Shown: positions 1 through 12,153, numbered from the stretch's first letter. The stretch is 64,000 nt of DNA from Zeugodacus cucurbitae (GCF_028554725.1 NC_071669.1:9944501-10008500), one strand, 5' to 3'. Program-made: numbers and translations. Notes: a model not told the origin generated them from the sequence alone.

Positions 1-272
1 CGAACAGTGTGATTATTCGGCTGTTGAGCACGATGTTTTTCATTCAGCCGATGCCGTTCTCGGATACGTACTTTGTCTGCGAGTTGTTGTTCACGACGGT
101 AGATGTCGCAATCAGCCGATGAAACTTACCTATTTCATATGAAAAGCAGCAAAAATAAAAATGTATAACAGCTGATCGATTATCGAGTAGCCGGCAGTGC
201 GAAGGTCAAAAATTGGTTTCTCAATTAAAATTTTAATTAAACAATTAATTTGGCTGTGTGAAAAGGCTATAG
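1..272. repeat. Dispersed repeat, copy cut by window edge
   Basis: This stretch shares a long collinear stretch with 19825-20003. Both contain 'tagatgtcgc', 'gatgaaactta', 'acagctgat', 'gattatcgagtagc', 'ggtttctcaattaaaatt' and 'tggctgtgtgaaaa', and both end in a 'gctatagg' block. The shared end suggests a common right terminus near 271. The left end lies outside the window. No protein is readable in it. The class is unknown, but the second copy looks like a terminal-inverted-repeat element. Confidence 0.6.
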
Positions 273-1802
273 GAGGGTTTAAATTAAAAAAGGGTAAAGT
301 TAAAAAAAAATGCATCACCTGAGGAAATCAAATTGCTTGTGTTAATTTTAAATGAAAAAATAATTCAAAACTCAAAAAAAAGTTTTTAAATTTAAAAATA
401 ATAATTTTCATTAAAAAAAAAGTAACTTCTGCACAGATTTTTTCAAAATATTACACTGGTGAAAAAATAATAAATGTTCTGCACACTAAATGAGGTATGA
501 ATATGTACACCATTACTAACTCTTCTATGTGCCAATTTTAAGAGAAAAGCAAACTAAAATAATAGCCACACAATTTTTAGGTATTTTTGCCAGCCAATTT
601 AATTAAAAGAACTTACTACATACTCAATAACAAATACTTACACATATATAAATTCATGAAGTAAAAAGCTTTATCTACGCTGAACTGAGAAAAAAAAGCA
701 AAACTTTTTATGCTGAATTGGAAAACAGGATACACAGTCACATTTTTCAAGCATTGAATTTTCGCAAAGAAATACAAATGTGGTAAAAATTCATAAAAAA
801 ATATTAAAGTAAAAACAAAAAAAAATATAGATTGATGTGACTTCGATGTTAATATAAAAAAAAAAATAAAAAAAATATATACCACAACAACAAACAAAAC
901 TTATGAACTTAAAACACTTGATTACAGGAAGAAAAATGTTTAAATTTATTACTGCTAACTACTTACTGAATATAAAAACATACAACAACACATACATACA
1001 TACACACAAACTAATGAGTGTCAAAATATGTAAAAAAAAAAATATTAAAAAAATTTGAAAAAAAGATTATTAGCATGTAACTAGTATTTTGCGAATACAA
1101 ATGTGGCGCTTGCTTAGAACCACAACAGTATTTTCAAAACTTATTTGAGCAAATTTAAATAAAAAATAAATAATTAAAAATTGTAGCCAAGCAAACGCTA
1201 TAAATCAGTAGGAGACTACAGGAAAGCATATGTATATTGAAAAAAAAAAAAAAAATACAGACACAACTTTTTTGGGGGTTTTTATGCGAACCAATGAAAA
1301 TAAATGAAATATAAAAAATAATTGAAAAACACACTGACAAAAATATATACACTGACATGCGCATATATGTATATAAATTTATTATATATATACTTACATA
1401 TATACTATATGGGCCGCGCATTGTAGGCGAAGGAACAAACAACAAAAAAAAAAACAAAACCAACCAACCAACCAACAAACAAAGGGGGCGAAACTATTTC
1501 GTGATTTAAATGACAAATATTTCGCTTTCGACGACAAACCAACTTCAAAGCAATCATTTTTGAAGAAATAAATACAAAAAAAAAAACAAAAAATATTGTA
1601 TTGAAACTTAAAAAATATATTATTATTACAATTATATCACAAATATTTAGTGAATTTTTTTAAGAATGTATTGTAAGCAAAGTTAAAAAAAAAAAAATAA
1701 ATAAATATTGCGGCGAAAAAAATATCGCTTTAAAAAAACAAAACCGAAAAAGTCACAAGCTTAATTTACATTAACTGCAACTAAAACTAAGAATGCTCAT
1801 GT
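273..1802. other. A+T-rich non-coding stretch
   Basis: Mostly A-rich low-complexity sequence with short homopolymer runs and 'acatacata' stretches near 980-1010. A CCAA microsatellite lies near 1460-1475. Open frames here come from poly-A/T composition. I see no splice-flanked exon, RNA gene or transposon end. Confidence 0.7.
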
Positions 1803-2898
1803 GCTGAATACGCAGAAGAAAGTGCTGAATGCGTTAAACCATGTGCTGAATGAATTGAAACTAATTTAATATGCGCCGAAAAGTGACGTTAGTGAAGGTG
1901 CGTGAATTGAAAGTGCATGTAAGCAGCCAGTAGTGTATGATATATGCTGACATAAAGCGCTGAATTGCCGCAAAAATTGTCTAATGAGCTGAATTGAAGC
2001 GCTTAATAACAATAAATGTTTTTGAGAGTGCCCAGTTGTATAAAACAAGTTGCTGAATTGCAGACAGAGTTGCTGAATTGCAGACAAAGTTGCTGAATTG
2101 GAGTCAGTGTTGCTGAATGTGTTAAATCTTAGCTCAATGTAGCAGAATAAGCCTCCTTGCAACCAAATTGAAAAGAAAATAGTGCTGAATTAAGCTTCAG
2201 CTACTCATAACAGTCAATAAGTAAAGTAGATGATTTTGAAAATGTTTGCAAATAATTTTCCAACTTTTTAAAAACTGAAAACAAGTTATATCTATAATGT
2301 AACATAAAATGTCGCAGAATTTAACTGAATTCGAAGTAATAAAGTTGCGCTGAATAAGCTGAAACACTTATCTAACATAAAATTTCAATGTTTAAACTCA
2401 AGCAGAGTAGTTCTCTACTTAATATCCGTAATTGACAACAGCTGAATTAGATTTAAGCATGCTGAATACAATTTTTAATAAAGTTGAGTAATAAGTACCA
2501 ATTGAATGCATTTAAAAATGATAATATATCACATAAGCTCATTGGGAAATGATGATTCAGCAAGTTATAACTTAATTGCAAATACAGTTCCAATAAAATG
2601 CCTACAATATTAGCAAAATTATGAGCTGAATTCATGAAAAATTTCTCAATGTCATTGATTGTTAACTACAGAAGCAATTTTAAATTTTTTCGACTTAGCT
2701 GAATTGCAAATTTCATCAGCTGAATGCAATTTTCATCCGCTGAATACACTTTTCTCCAGCTGAATACAACTTTCAACAGCAAAATGCGATACAACATACG
2801 CTGGCATGCTACTAGACACTCAAAAACATAAAAACAAAGCTGTAATTTAGCTGAAACGATTTAAAAAATGCGCTGAATATGTGAAGTACAAGCTGAAT
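1803..2898 (+). repeat. GCTGAAT heptamer array 1
   Basis: Twenty exact GCTGAAT heptamers, all on the + strand, start at 1803, 1824, 1845, 1959, 1988, 2052, 2072, 2092, 2112, 2184, 2349, 2441, 2461, 2625, 2698, 2719, 2739, 2759, 2872 and 2892. Ten of the nineteen start-to-start intervals are 20 or 21 bp. The rest fall mostly at 72-73, 92, 113-114 and 164-165 bp. Sequence between motifs is largely diverged except in the 2052-2118 run. It reads as an old tandem repeat in which the heptamer and its spacing survive. The function is unknown. Confidence 0.85.
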
Positions 2899-4145
2899 AT
2901 GACGAATTTAAGCTTATATACGATGGTGATGTAGATTGTGATGCGCACAACAATCAGTGGCGTTCTAAAGTGTGATGTTTTTAAATACCATAAATGTTAT
3001 GGGCCACAGTTGATGGATACTAATGACTGAAACAGCACCAAATTAACAACAACAAACAAACAAAAATTAAAAATACATTGAAAATATAGCATGAAACAAA
3101 CAGGCAGATGAACTTCTATAGAAAAAAAATGCAGCCGAATGAAGAGAAGAATTACAAATGGATTTGTTGTAATATACGTGAAGACGTTATGTAAGACAAC
3201 AACAATGCTACCAAAATATAACAACAAAAGACCAAAATAGCCAAAATGGTAATTGCAACATAAAAAGGGATAAACACTACTAAAATTGCATTGGAAAATA
3301 TGGCAGACATATACATATGTATTATATATATACACAAATTTAGCTGAGTGGTTAGTTAATTTAGCAAAAATTAAAGCAAAGTCGACAATTAGCTAAATAA
3401 GTTGTGGTGTAAGTAGAAACCGAAAAATTGCAAGCATTTTAACGACAGTCGGAGCTACAAGTATTCGCATGTGTTGAAGTTAATTTAAAGTGTTTGATTT
3501 ATATGAGATTTAACTTAATTATTATCATTTGTAATTTAGCGTTTCATTACTGTTTTATATTAAAATTTAGTGTACGAAGTATATAAGCAAATGCAGTTGA
3601 TTGAGATGATGTATGGCTAACGTTGACAATGACAATGATGATATGATTATGATTATGAATAATGACTTTGACTATTGATAATAATGTTGTGGGGGTAAAT
3701 GAAGTTGTTGCTAGCTAACGTGTTTACGTTGTTTTTATTATGATGATGATGATGACTACTGTTGGGAATATTGTACATTCACCAAAATATAATGGAAAAT
3801 ACGTGTAAAGAAAGCAATTGTAATGGTGCCTTAATTACAAAGTGTTTAATTTCCTAAATTTAAATATGTAAACAAAAAAAAAAATAAATCAATATTGATG
3901 ATGATGATTATGTAATAATGTATAAACAATTGATTCCAATAGTCGAAATATGAAAGGCTTCTACTACTTCTACTTGCTGTAAATTTCCCTTACGAAGTAT
4001 GTAAATAAATACATAAATATCAAAAAAGAAACGACATGTATTTAAATGCTGCTCCAAAAAAAGTAACTGAAACCCAACAACTATGCCAAAAAATGTGGGT
4101 GAAAAAACATGTAAACAATTTCCGCTGATTAGCTCAAAGGTCTAA
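2899..4145. other. Non-coding, A+T-rich, ATG/TGA trinucleotide patches
   Basis: No convincing gene. Imperfect trinucleotide patches of the GAT/ATG type occur near 3630-3660, 3735-3755 and 3895-3910. The remainder is A+T-rich sequence without recognised termini or coding potential. Confidence 0.6.
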
Positions 4146-4564
4146 GATATAAAGAAACACAATGACCAGCAATCAGTTTTTCCACAACTGTTACTTAAAG
4201 AATTCTCCAAAAAGCAAATGCATAACTCTGCAAAATTTCCGCTTTGTGTGCCCCCTTATGCGCCACCACCAATGTTGTTATCCCTTAACAAAAACAAACA
4301 GAAGAAAGAAAACAAATCAAACAGTACTGCAAGATACGGTCCAAAGTCAAATCAAGTGCATAATGAAAGCAAAAATCCAGAAAAAAATATAAAAAATGCC
4401 AATAAATTGACAGGCCCAGCCATGTTACCAACCAAGAAAACCAACTACCGTTCTAATAGCTGGCATAATGATGAATTATATGAAAATAATGAATATCCAA
4501 TGATATTTACAACACAGCCAAGACAACAAATCCAAACCGATGAACAAAATTTGTGCAATAAATA
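4146..4564 (+). CDS. Possible 3' terminal exon or orphan ORF
   Basis: A frame open from just after the stop at 4143-4145 runs to a TAA at 4562-4564, about 139 codons. The first ATG in frame is at 4218, which would give 115 aa. The encoded chain is compositionally mixed rather than a poly-K/N shadow. It has a proline-rich stretch (PPYAPPP), a Lys/Asn-rich middle and an acidic, Gln-rich tail. Local G+C is higher than in the flanks. No good polypyrimidine tract precedes it, so an exon boundary cannot be fixed. I recognise no family. It may be the last exon of a gene whose other exons lie elsewhere, or chance. Confidence 0.25.
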
Positions 4565-4810
4565 ATTTTGAAAATATCTGCATAACAAAAAAAAAAAAAA
4601 AAATAAACCACACGAGTTTACCCTAACGATTGATAAAAATAAAACGCAGACAGCGCTGTAGACGAGTGGTATGGTAAAGAGATGAAGGTGGATGTGAAGC
4701 GACTAGATAATGATCACGATTATCACACTGAGACAGTTTTAGAATACGCATGAAGGTGAATTGAAAGTTAATATTCAACCCATGACTTTTCTAACCCTAA
4801 CTTTATACTA

Positions 4811-5158
4811 TGTTTACATATAACGAGATTATCTCCATTTACGAGCTTAACTCGATAATCTGTAATTAAGAAACGAGATTTCCCATACAAAATTGCTCTC
4901 TGGATAATCCGAGATTATAAAAATATCTCGTTGTATACATCTAGATTTTCGGTGTTATTCCTAGATTTATCGATAATTTTGAGAAGAAAAGGAGAAATGT
5001 CAAATGAAAATGTAAACAACAATGGCCGACAGCGAGAGAAATATGTGTAATACAACAACAAATGTAACACATTTGACAATTGATAATCTCATTTGGCTAT
5101 ATGTAAACGGTTAGATTATTGAACGAGCTTAGAATAAGATTATTTTCATATGTAAACA
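4811..5158. mobile_element. 348-bp MITE with TACTA target duplication
   Basis: The ends are inverted: TGTTTACATAT at 4811-4821 and ATATGTAAACA at 5148-5158. The similarity continues inward more loosely, with GAGCTTA-like and AATCT/AGATTA blocks on both sides. The 5-bp TACTA occurs immediately outside both ends (4806-4810 and 5159-5163), as expected of a target-site duplication. There is no transposase, so it is non-autonomous. The superfamily is uncertain. Confidence 0.75.
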
Positions 5159-5163
5159 TACTA

Positions 5164-7069
5164 TTACAAACTTGAGAACATCGACTGGATCAGGATTAAA
5201 AGATCTAGTTCTTTAATCTAATAACATGTGTCTCACTAAATCTGTTGCGGTGAGAGTGGGCTTGAGATCTCTAAAACATTTCACTTAGAGGGTAAAATTA
5301 TCGTTTAGACCACCAATAAGAAGAATACGAAATGACTTCAAAAAATGTATTTATATAGAGTTCATGATCTCTTACTAATTTTCAGAATTGTTTTTAATAA
5401 TTCTCTTTATGATTTTCTTTGGTACTTTGTGGATCCCACAACTCAACTTAAGGCCTCTCAGAATCCAAAAAAATGTTTCCGATACCGATCTCTTCGATTT
5501 GTCGGTATTACTTTAAGAACTGGATATAAAGCATCAAATTAAACATAACTCTGAGATAGCGGTGTACGTTTTTTGGAGTTCAAAACCTGTTTTATTCGGC
5601 ATTAAATTTATATTTCATACTCTCTATCATCTGGTTCTAGACACTGAAATTTTTTATATCAGCTTCTCAAAATTATTATATCTAAACAACCCTCAGTATT
5701 TATAATGCATTTTTCCTTGCTTCAGAATACAAAAATAGTCCTTCACTTCGAATTTCAATAGATCTACCAATTATCGTATCCGCTCGTCTGACAGCCGTCG
5801 CGCTCTCTCTTATTCACTGACCAACAACAACCACTGTAGTTAAATGCAAGTCAAATATTTACAAGAAAAAAACCAAAAACAATTATATGTATATATAAAA
5901 GTAAATATCGATCAATTGAAATCGAGCAAAAATTAAGAAAAATATACATACATACATATATACAAATTAAATTTATTGAATTTGAAGTGATTGTAGCATA
6001 GATTCAACTTTCAGTTATTGTATTGTAGTAAAGCAGTCGAGAGACTGTAGTTGTTCTTAGAAATATTAAGAGAATCACACAAAAAACTTGATGGAGAAAA
6101 ATACAACAAATTATTGAAACCAATAATTAGCTTGAAATAAAATTTTTTCGCAAAAAATAAAAACACAAATAAATGATGACTTGCAACAAATTTTTGAATG
6201 TTTTTTCGCGTCAAATGATTTTTATGAATCTCAATGTATAGCAAAAATCACACATTATACAATAAAAAATGGCAAAAACAAAAAATTGTATGTTTACTTA
6301 TTATAAATGCATAAATCTATGTCAAACACGTTTTGCATTTCAAAAATTATAAAACCCTTTCAAACACACACACCTATTTACTTACAACACCCACACACGC
6401 CCCCCAAAAAACGCCACACCCACAATTTTTATGTGTATTTGTACAAAGCAATTTACAGATTGAAGCATTAGTAATTATAAATAATTGCGTTACAAGCAAG
6501 TAATTGAATAGCTCATAAGATAATCGTAAGTACATACATACATACAACACATGATTGACAATTTATTAAGCATGACAAAAAATACTGTTAAAGTTTATTT
6601 ACATTTATGCATGCGTGTGCAGAAAAATAGTATAGTAGTAATTAAACAAAAAATCTAAATGAAAATTTAAGTGAAAAAGATAATGAAATTTAAAGTGAAA
6701 TATATATACATATGTAGTACACATAAGCAGGTGTATAAGAAATTGTATCTACATCATAAGGTATTTTAGATATTCTTATTTAATATCCGCAAAAAAAAAA
6801 CAAAAAAACATGAAAATTTAATAGGTTAAAAATGAAATGAAAGAATTTAAAAACACAAAACAGTTACAAAACTGACAAACAAATATGAACTGTAAAGTAC
6901 AGTTGGACAAATGAATACATATTGAAGAAAAAATGTTGAAAAGGCTTTAATTGCCAATTTCGCTGTAGCAGTAGGGCATTAAAGACTACACTTGCGCGGA
7001 AAATATGAGAAGTTGGGGTTTCAAAGTGGGAGCTAAACCAAATTTTTTTCTTATTTATACTCATAAGTT
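5164..7069. other. Non-coding stretch
   Basis: No supported gene. It contains a small less A+T-rich block near 5760-5835, CA-rich sequence near 6360-6420 and A-rich low complexity elsewhere. The ORFs present are short and look compositional. Confidence 0.6.
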
Positions 7070-8358
7070 ATTCAGCGCAGAGGATAAGTCTTATAAGCTA
7101 TTCAGCACATCAAATGAGTATGTTTTTTTTAAATATTTCGGGTGTAATTTACCAGCAATTCAGCGCACTAAAAATAATTTAAAAACCATATAAATTATTA
7201 CACGAAACTTACTTAAGTGCACTCAGCATTTAGATTGATCGAAAAACTAGCATTTATCGCGCTGAATTAATTTATATGCTCAGAAACTAACCAAGAAAGT
7301 CATAAAATCCAAGATATTCAGCAAAAAATTATTCTCAAGTATATTTAAGAGTTATTCAGCGCTTCAAAAAAACTTATTTTCTTATATTTTACATTATTTG
7401 AATATTACACGAAACCTACTTAAGTGCACTCAGCATTTAGATTGATCGAAAAACTAGCATCTATCGCGCTGAATTAATTTATATGCTCAGAAACTAACCA
7501 AGAAAGTCATTAAATCCAAGATATTCAGCAAAAAATTATTCTCAAGTATATTTAAGAGTTATTCAGCACTCCACAAATACTTAATTTCCTATATTTCACA
7601 TTATTTGAACCAAAAGGCATAATTTAACTGCAATTCAGCGCACAAAAAATAATTCAAATCCTTATAAAGTGACAGCAAACAATTTTTTTTTACCAGAATT
7701 CAATTCATTCAAAGTTGTTATGAGCTATAAGGCATAATTTAGCAACAATTCAGCGCACTAAAAACAATTTAAAAATCTTGTAAAATGCCACCTAACAATT
7801 CCTTACCATTATTCAATTATTCCTCAGTTGTTCTGAGCTATTCAGCTTACTTTAGACCATATTCAGCGAACTTAATATATGTCTCGCGACTCATATACTT
7901 ATATTTTAGTTAAATACAACTGAAGCGGAGTATTCAGCTCAACCTAACGCGTATTCAGCTCACTTTAAACCATATTCAGCACCTTTAATAAGTCTTGCGA
8001 CATAATATGTTTAAAATTTAGTTAAAATAAAACTAAAACCGAATATTCAGCTCAATTTAAACCGTATTCAGCTTACTTGAAATCATATTCAGCGCCCTTA
8101 ATATATGTTTTGCGGCATAATATGTTCATAATTTAGCTATAATGCAATTAATTCAGAGTATTCAGCTCACTTTAAACCATATTCAGCGCACCAAAATGCA
8201 CTTTCCAAAGCAAAAAGTTTAATTACAATTTTTAGAGCACATAAATTGTATTCTGAGATTCGTATTTAAATTAATTTCATGTGCCAATTTATATAATACA
8301 AAAATTACCATTGTTTTGGAATTTAATCTTAATAACTTTACTCTATATTCAATTCAGC
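7070..8358 (-). repeat. GCTGAAT heptamer array 2 (inverted)
   Basis: Twenty exact ATTCAGC (reverse complement of GCTGAAT) start at 7070, 7100, 7158, 7316, 7354, 7523, 7561, 7633, 7748, 7840, 7861, 7932, 7953, 7974, 8045, 8066, 8087, 8160, 8181 and 8352. Only three copies have the opposite orientation (7261, 7468, 8372). From 7840 to 8187 the DNA is a recognisable tandem repeat of about 113-115 bp (about 92 bp for the first unit). Each unit holds two or three motifs at exact 21-bp steps followed by a 71-73 bp gap. The spacing matches array 1 in mirror orientation. Confidence 0.88.
7197..7610. repeat. Two-copy 207-bp direct tandem duplication
   Basis: The block beginning 'cacgaaac' at 7201 recurs at 7408. 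It includes 'aagtgcactcagcattta', 'gatcgaaaaactagcat' and 'ccaagatattcagcaaaa', with few mismatches. This is a recent-looking local duplication inside heptamer array 2, so the motif pairs at 7316/7354 and 7523/7561 have the same 38-bp spacing. Confidence 0.85.
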
Positions 8359-8378
8359 ACCATAAGTTTTAGCTGAAT

Positions 8379-9360
8379 CCCATAAAAATTTCATATATTT
8401 TACTAAAAATTCTCCGTTTTTTAATAAAGAAAATTCAAAATTTCTAGCTTCAAAGCTATCCACATTGAAACCCCAACGGACAGAAAACAAAATGAAGGCA
8501 AATCACCTTCGACATGAACAAGAACTGCAAACAAATACATAAAACATACAATATATATCGTAAACACAAATAACAACAAGAAAATACGACTTTCGAAATA
8601 GATATGGTTTCTTAATGATGAAAAACAAAAAATAAAAAACAAAACATAAATATATGCAAACATACACACTTACAAGTAAAAATATACATATACTTAATAA
8701 AAATAAAATACTTAAAACATTGCAACAAAAAACACAAAAATTTATATTAAAAACTTAAAAATATGTACGAGTATAATGTGAGTTTTTCAAAACAAAAACA
8801 AAATGAAATTGTTCAATATTTAAGGCAAATAAAATTAAGCAGAACCGTTGCAAAGGTTAAAAAAGAAAAATATGAATTGTAACAAAAATAAAGAAAACAT
8901 ATTTTAAATTGAAAAAATATTTACAAGAAAGTATAAAAAAAAGTAAAAATAGCTACAAAAATGGAAAATGGTTAAGACAATATTGTTTGTAAATATTATA
9001 TTAAAAACTGAGTACTTAATATTATAAATTATTAGTATTAAAGAAAATATAAAAGCGCTAAAGCAGAGCGAAAGCGAAATCAAGATACATACAGTGGGCA
9101 GTTTCAGCTGTTTGTTAGGAAAAAAAAAATATTTAGAAAAGCAATGGCAATCTCACAAATGTAAAGTGTAATGTTTGCTTTGTATTAGTTTAATTATTTT
9201 GAATAAATAATATATGTTAGACAAAATATTGCCACAAAATAATAATTTAAAATCAGAATTATTTTTTAATTATTGATAAATCCTCAGTTTTTAATGCAAG
9301 CAAATACAAATTTAATATTCGATTATTAATCAAAATTATTATTAATCAAAAGCGACTTCA
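8379..9360. other. A-rich non-coding stretch
   Basis: Low-complexity A-rich sequence with no transposon termini, RNA gene or plausible exon that I can see. Confidence 0.6.
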
Positions 9361-9725
9361 GATAGACCTTAAAACGTAATCTAAAATTGGATTTATTGTG
9401 TTTTTTAAAAGCTGTTAACAAGCTTTAAAGCTTAGAAGAGGCTTATAAAAGCTTTAAACAAGCTTAAAAGTTTTGAAAACGTAATCTAAAATTGGATTTA
9501 TTGTGCTTTTTAAAGGCTCTAAAGCTTAGAAGAGGCTTTTGAAAGCTTTAAATAAGCTTAAAAGTTTTTTAAGTAATTTTTAAAAGCTTTAAACAAGTTT
9601 TGAAACTCTAATAGAGCTTTGAAGAAGTTTTTGGAAGCTTTAAACACGCTTTAAAACTTTGAAGATGCTTTTTGAAAAGCTTTAAAGCTTTGAAGAGTCT
9701 TTTAAAAAGCTTTTTTGGAACTATT
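9361..9725. repeat. Degenerate AAGCTTTAAA-rich tandem repeat
   Basis: Variants of AAGCTT and CTTTAAA recur many times. A longer direct repeat containing 'gtaatctaaaattggattta' occurs near 9377 and 9480. The array is irregular, with units separated by roughly 25-40 bp. No coding content. Confidence 0.6.
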
Positions 9726-9764
9726 AAATGATTCATTAAATATTTAGCAGTTGTTCTGCAGCCG

Positions 9765-10040
9765 TCTTAGTTCTGCGGTGAGAGCAACGTTCGATTCCTG
9801 ATTTGACCAACTTCAAAAAATTAATTTTTTTCTGTCGAAATAGTAATCGGCTCGCGGTTGACTTTCACGTTTACTATTCTTTTGCACCAAAAAAACGTCT
9901 TAAAATATTCTTTAGACGTTCGTAGTCGGCCTACCATATGAAGAGCGCCTCTATTTCCTCCAATACAGTACAAATGTGAGGGGAAAAAGCCCCGAAAAGC
10001 AAATACGAGAAGAGTATACACTTATTGGAAGCTTCTTTAA
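9765..10040 (+). mobile_element. Possible degenerate tRNA-derived SINE
   Basis: GTTCGATTCC near 9790 matches an RNA polymerase III B-box. About 110 bp further on is a less A+T-rich body with 'gtcggcctacc' and a 3' part ending 'cacttattgg'. The layout is reminiscent of insect SINE-like repeats. No clear A-box or target duplication is visible and there is only one copy in the window, so the class is tentative. It is not a tRNA gene. Confidence 0.3.
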
Positions 10041-12153
10041 TTAGTTTTTGATTTTCTACTTATTGAATATGTGCCAAAAATGAACTGTAAAATATATTTT
10101 AAATCTCAAGAAAGTGGATAATTATTAAATTTGTTTTAATTAGGTGGCAATACTTTGTACTATTTTTTTTTTCTGAGGAAAAGTGCTTTACAAACATTAG
10201 TGAACAAACAGAAATTACTGCATGTTGTTGTAATGAAAGTAGTGAAAGTGATTTTAGCGCAAAGGGTAATGATTTGATTGGCTTTAATTTATCACTGAAA
10301 TTATATGTAAAGACAACTTAAAAATCTAAATGGTATGTAGGCACCATTTTAAAAAAATCTTATATATATATATATATAGCATTATAAAAGTTAAATACAG
10401 TATACAAGTCTATACAACTTGGTGAAAATGATGAACAAAACACATACACAAAACAAATTTAATGATGTCATGTGTAAAGGGTATAATAAAACGTAAGAGA
10501 ATTTGAAAATTTAGTTGAAACATGTAGTGAAAAACGTATGAGCGTCAAATAGTATTAAAAAAAGTAGACGAAAAAAATTGCAACAAATATAAATAAAAAA
10601 CCAAAATAATCATAATTGGGTAACAACAACAAAACAAAGGAATTTCACGAATTTCACTTAACAGCAATCTAGATAAATGAAAAAAGTAAGAAAATGCAAA
10701 AATTAAAAACAAAAATAAAAAATAAAAAAAAATTATTATTAATAAAAAAGTGCAAGTGTTTGAGAAAACAAAACTTAAATAAAGTGTGTAGTAAGAAACG
10801 TTAAGTAAGGCAATAAAAGCTGTTTGCGTACAGGTGGCAACACACTGTGAATAGTTGTATGACCACCAAAAGCGTTTAGTGCTTTATTTATTTATTTAAT
10901 TACTTCGATTTGTATACGTTTCACACAATTTTAATAAAAAATAAAAATAAAAACAATTACAACAACAGCACTTTATTATTAATAAATATATACATACATA
11001 CATATTTACTTAGTAAAAACTAGAGGTGGTGAAAATAGAAATGCGAAAAGCAAATAAATGCGAAAAAAAATTATTGAAAACTGTACCAACACGAATTGTA
11101 ACTGCTGCAATGAGCTTAATTAACAATTTTTGAATACAACAAAAATAACAAAAAAATGAGAGCAAACAAAATTCATACATACATATACTACAAATTATTG
11201 CATATTTAAAGCGGAAGATAGTGCGTGTGTGAAAGTAAAAGCAATCGTATTTAATATAAATATTTAAAGAAAAAAATATTAATTAATTATTATACACAGT
11301 AACAGCAAGTATTTGTTAAAATTAAGCAATTAAGTTTTTATGCTGCGTGAGACTGTATAACTTTTCTTTTTGTTACGCAACTCAAAAAAAAAATTAAATT
11401 AATAATTAAATGAAAATTACAAAAAATAGTAATGCAAGCATAAGTAAAAATTCAAAGTTAATATTTATATTAAAAAAAAATATTTAGCAATAGTTGCAGA
11501 GGCAAGCAGCAATGCGGGTAATATTTAAAAAACAAAATGTAGCAAAAAATATTTAAAATAAATTTGCGTAAGGTTAGGCGTGAGCGGAGCGTAGATATTT
11601 TGTGCCAAAGCAAATTTTGTCTTTTTAATGTAATTATTTTTAGCAAAATTTTTTCATATTAAATGAGGCAAATGTCATACATATAAGTGCACATACACAT
11701 ACATAAAATAAGTAACACAAACATACATACATATATTATACATAAAAATGTGAACGGCATAACATTTTCATAAATATGCAACAAATTTTATTTAAAAAAA
11801 TTAAATGTTTTGTTAAAAAAATATTTTAAATTTTTTTAAATTATTTTTTTTTTGTTAAAAAAAATTTTAAATAAAAATTTTTGATATAATTTTTATTAAA
11901 TTATTTTAAATTTTTTTAAATTATTTTTTTTTTGTTAAAAAAAAATTTTAAATAAAAATGTTTGATATAATTTTTTACAGAAATAATTAATTTTTAATTG
12001 TTTTATATATTTTTTCAATTGTTGAAATATTTTTTTTTTTTTGATAAATTTTATTTTTTTTTTAACAATATTAATGCTGTTACAATTAAAAACATAAATT
12101 TTTTTTAAATTAATATTTTTGATATAATTTTTTACAGAAATAATTATTTTTTA
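10041..12153. other. A+T-rich non-coding stretch with simple repeats
   Basis: Contains a TA run near 10360-10376, repeated 'acatacata' segments, and an approximately 85-bp direct repeat near 11826-11990 ('gatataattttt' and long T/A runs). No gene or RNA recognised. Confidence 0.6.

Noticed and set aside
1803..2898. CRISPR-like appearance of regularly spaced short repeats
   Set aside because: The repeat is only 7 bp, spacing is mixed, there are no cas genes, and the DNA is eukaryotic.
4162..4392. 76-codon ORF overlapping the 4146-4564 frame
   Set aside because: It is in another frame, Lys-rich and shorter. The longer frame has the more protein-like composition.
1803..8358. Long hairpin RNA formed by the two inverted heptamer arrays
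   Set aside because: Complementarity is limited to short cores with diverged spacers, so long double-stranded RNA is unlikely without further evidence.
9785..9860. tRNA gene suggested by the GTTCGATTCC B-box
   Set aside because: No cloverleaf, A-box or acceptor stem could be folded. At best it is a SINE relic.
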